A stretch of 43,215 nucleotides of DNA from an uncultured Alistipes sp. (GTDB taxonomy: Bacteria > Bacteroidota > Bacteroidia > Bacteroidales > Rikenellaceae), in the NCBI GenBank assembly GCA_900550375.1, contig URRP01000021.1, positions 1-43,215 of the forward strand. Reading direction: 5' to 3'. Under the pieces are notes generated by a model, which was not told the DNA's origin, ran no database searches, and worked only from the letters and a program-made list of their open reading frames with translations. Every line of letters starts with the position of its first letter. Position 1 is the first letter of the stretch. Both the position numbers and the translations under genes were made by a program. Below, one piece after another: positions 41,661 to 43,215 of this stretch.

Positions 41661-42983
41661 ATGACAACACGTGCATTTCAAAAGGTATATACCAAGATAG
41701 ACAACATTACCAAAGCCACCGTGACGCTGCGCGCCTCGGGCGTAGGTAACGACGAGCTGGCCACCGTAGGCGGCAAACTCGCACAGGTGGTGAAGATCAT
41801 GGGCGACAACGTGACGTTGCAGGTTTTCGCCGGCACCGAAGGTCTGGCCACCGACTCCGAAGTGGTGTTCCACGGCGAGCCGCCCAAACTCAAGGTATCG
41901 GACAATCTGGCCGGCCGCTTCTTCAACGCCTACGGCGAACCGCTCGAGGGCGGCGAGCAGATCGAAGGCGAAGCGCGCGAAATCGGCGGTCCGACAGTGA
42001 ACCCCTTCCGGCGCAAGCAGCCTTCGGAGCTGATCGCTACGGGCATCGCCGGTATCGACCTCAACAATACGATCGTCACGGGGCAGAAGATTCCCTTCTT
42101 CGCCGACCCCGACCAGCCCTACAACGCCGTGATGGCCAACGTGGCCCTGCGTGCCAAGGCCGACAAGATCATTCTGGGCGGCATGGGCCTCACGAACGAC
42201 GACTTTCTCTATTTCAAGAGCGTCTTCGAGAATGCGGGCGCCCTGGACCGTATCGTGTCGTTCGTCAATACGACCGAGAATCCGCCCGTCGAGCGCCTGC
42301 TGGTTCCCGACATGGCGCTGACCGCCGCCGAATATTTCGCCGTGGACAAGGGCGAGAAGGTGCTGGTGCTGCTGACCGACATGACGCTTTACGCCGATGC
42401 GCTGGCCATCGTGTCGAACCGTATGGACCAGATTCCTTCGAAGGACTCCATGCCCGGCTCGCTCTACTCGGATCTGGCGAAGATTTACGAGAAGGCCGTG
42501 CAGCTGCCCAACGGCGGATCGATCACGATCATCGCCGTGACGACCCTTTCGGGCGGTGACATCACGCACGCCGTGCCCGACAACACGGGTTACATCACCG
42601 AGGGCCAGTTGTTCCTGCGCAACGACTCCGATACGGGCAAGGTCATCGTCGACCCGTTCCGTTCGCTGTCGCGTCTGAAGCAGCTGGTGATCGGCAAGAA
42701 GACCCGCGAGGACCATCCGCAGGTGATGAACGCCTGCGTGCGCCTCTACGCCGACGCGGCCAACGCCAAAACCAAGCTGGAGAACGGCTTCGACCTCTCG
42801 GACTACGACGAGCGCACCCTGAAGTTCGCCTTCGACTACTCGGAGAAACTGCTGGCCATTGATATCAATATCGAGATCAACCAGATGCTCGACACCGCAT
42901 GGGGGCTTTTCGCCAAGTACTTCACCCGGGAGGAGGTCGCCATCAAGGAGGAACTTATCCAAAAATACTGGAAGGAGGCGTAA
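41661..42983 (+). CDS. atpB: V/A-type ATP synthase regulatory subunit B
   Basis: 440 residues, non-catalytic partner of A in the hexameric head. It lacks a Walker A loop, as expected: the corresponding position reads GQKIPFFADPDQPYN. Seen: TGIAGIDLNNTIVTGQK, NTTENPPVERLLVPDMALT, LVLLTDMTLYADALAI, SNRMDQIPSKDSMPGSLY with the arginine-finger region, and FRSLSRLKQLVIGKKTREDH. It starts 10 bases after atpA stops. Confidence 0.96.
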   Translation: MTTRAFQKVYTKIDNITKATVTLRASGVGNDELATVGGKLAQVVKIMGDNVTLQVFAGTEGLATDSEVVFHGEPPKLKVSDNLAGRFFNAYGEPLEGGEQIEGEAREIGGPTVNPFRRKQPSELIATGIAGIDLNNTIVTGQKIPFFADPDQPYNAVMANVALRAKADKIILGGMGLTNDDFLYFKSVFENAGALDRIVSFVNTTENPPVERLLVPDMALTAAEYFAVDKGEKVLVLLTDMTLYADALAIVSNRMDQIPSKDSMPGSLYSDLAKIYEKAVQLPNGGSITIIAVTTLSGGDITHAVPDNTGYITEGQLFLRNDSDTGKVIVDPFRSLSRLKQLVIGKKTREDHPQVMNACVRLYADAANAKTKLENGFDLSDYDERTLKFAFDYSEKLLAIDINIEINQMLDTAWGLFAKYFTREEVAIKEELIQKYWKEA

Positions 42984-42989
42984 CGCGCA

Positions 42990-43215
42990 ATGGCAATCAA
43001 ATTCCAATATAACAAGACCTCGCTGGGCGAACTCGGCAAACAGCTGAAAATGCGCCAGAAGGCCCTCCCTACGATCAAAAGTAAGGAGTCGGCCCTGCGC
43101 TCCGAAGTGAAGAAGGCGAAGGACTCCGCAAGCGACTACCGTCGTCGGCTCGACGCTCTGAAGGCCGAGTACGACTACATGGTGTCGCTCTGGGGAGAGT
43201 TTGATTGTGACCTCC
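42990..43215 (+). CDS. atpD: V/A-type ATP synthase subunit D (5' part, cut by window end)
   Basis: 75 codons are visible. Subunit D is the central rotor shaft. Seen: MAIKFQYNKTSLGELGKQL then a Lys/Arg-rich helix (KMRQKALPTIKSKESALR) and RRLDALKAEYDYMVSLWGEF, the long N-terminal helix of the shaft coiled coil. It starts 6 bases after the atpB stop. The remaining subunits (I, K) would be expected beyond the window. Confidence 0.9.
   Translation, partial: MAIKFQYNKTSLGELGKQLKMRQKALPTIKSKESALRSEVKKAKDSASDYRRRLDALKAEYDYMVSLWGEFDCDL

Noticed and set aside
38431..43215. F-type ATP synthase.
   Set aside because: Subunit A has the V-type bulge, B lacks a Walker A loop, and subunits D and E are V/A-type.

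Overview
The window is chromosomal DNA of a GC-rich member of the Bacteroidota, most likely a gut Bacteroidales close to Alistipes. Supporting signs: a V/A-type ATP synthase operon with the DUF2764 subunit; GldH, DUF4301, a RicT-like PSP1 protein and a 63-residue ribosomal protein S21; SPII lipoproteins; promoters of the Bacteroidota type (TAnnTTTG at -7, TTTG-like at -33); and AT-rich leaders with little Shine-Dalgarno signal. The genus is an inference from gene content and base composition. I saw no rRNA, tRNA, CRISPR array, transposase or phage module.

Layout. 1-4.9 kb (+): 3' part of methylmalonyl-CoA mutase, a UbiD-family decarboxylase, a membrane-anchored helix-hairpin-helix protein and rpsU. 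5.0-8.8 kb (+): a 1261-residue surface lipoprotein with a coiled coil, Ig-like domains and about 13 Cys-containing BspA-like leucine-rich repeats; it carries an in-frame run of nine G. 9.1-12.1 kb (-): a secreted GH13 glycosidase followed by a histidine phosphatase. 12.3-15.5 kb (+): a secreted esterase, then a BadF-family sugar kinase overlapping murQ (cell-wall sugar recycling). 15.7-19.6 kb (-): a DksA-fold protein with an incomplete zinc finger, and ileS. 19.9-22.9 kb (+): an MsbA-like ABC exporter and an exported metallophosphoesterase. 23.0-26.1 kb (-): YiiX-like lipoprotein, GlpQ and GlpT-family transporter, plausibly a glycerophospholipid salvage operon. 26.3-29.1 kb (-): ricT, gldH, trmB. 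29.3-30.7 kb (-): MATE transporter. 31.4-35.3 kb (-): tilS, holA, a degenerate class IV aminotransferase-fold protein and a small coiled-coil membrane protein. 35.5-38.1 kb: murB (-) divergent from a DUF4301 gene (+). 38.4 kb to the end (+): V-type ATP synthase genes E, DUF2764, A, B, D (cut by the window end).

Non-coding DNA is rich in structure. A near-palindromic element of 90-130 bp, with arms resembling GATCCTCACG and CGTGAGGATC, occurs five times in three gaps, with isolated arms elsewhere. A separate 20-bp perfect AT-rich inverted repeat brackets 119 bp between tilS and murB. Strong hairpin terminators lie between most convergent units, and two genes (murB and the MATE gene) have their -7 box almost touching the start codon.

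Most promising for follow-up: the G9 tract in the large surface lipoprotein (possible phase variation), the YiiX-GlpQ-GlpT lipid-salvage operon, the aminotransferase-fold protein without its PLP lysine, the RGG/N-rich tail on RicT, and the composite palindromic element family.
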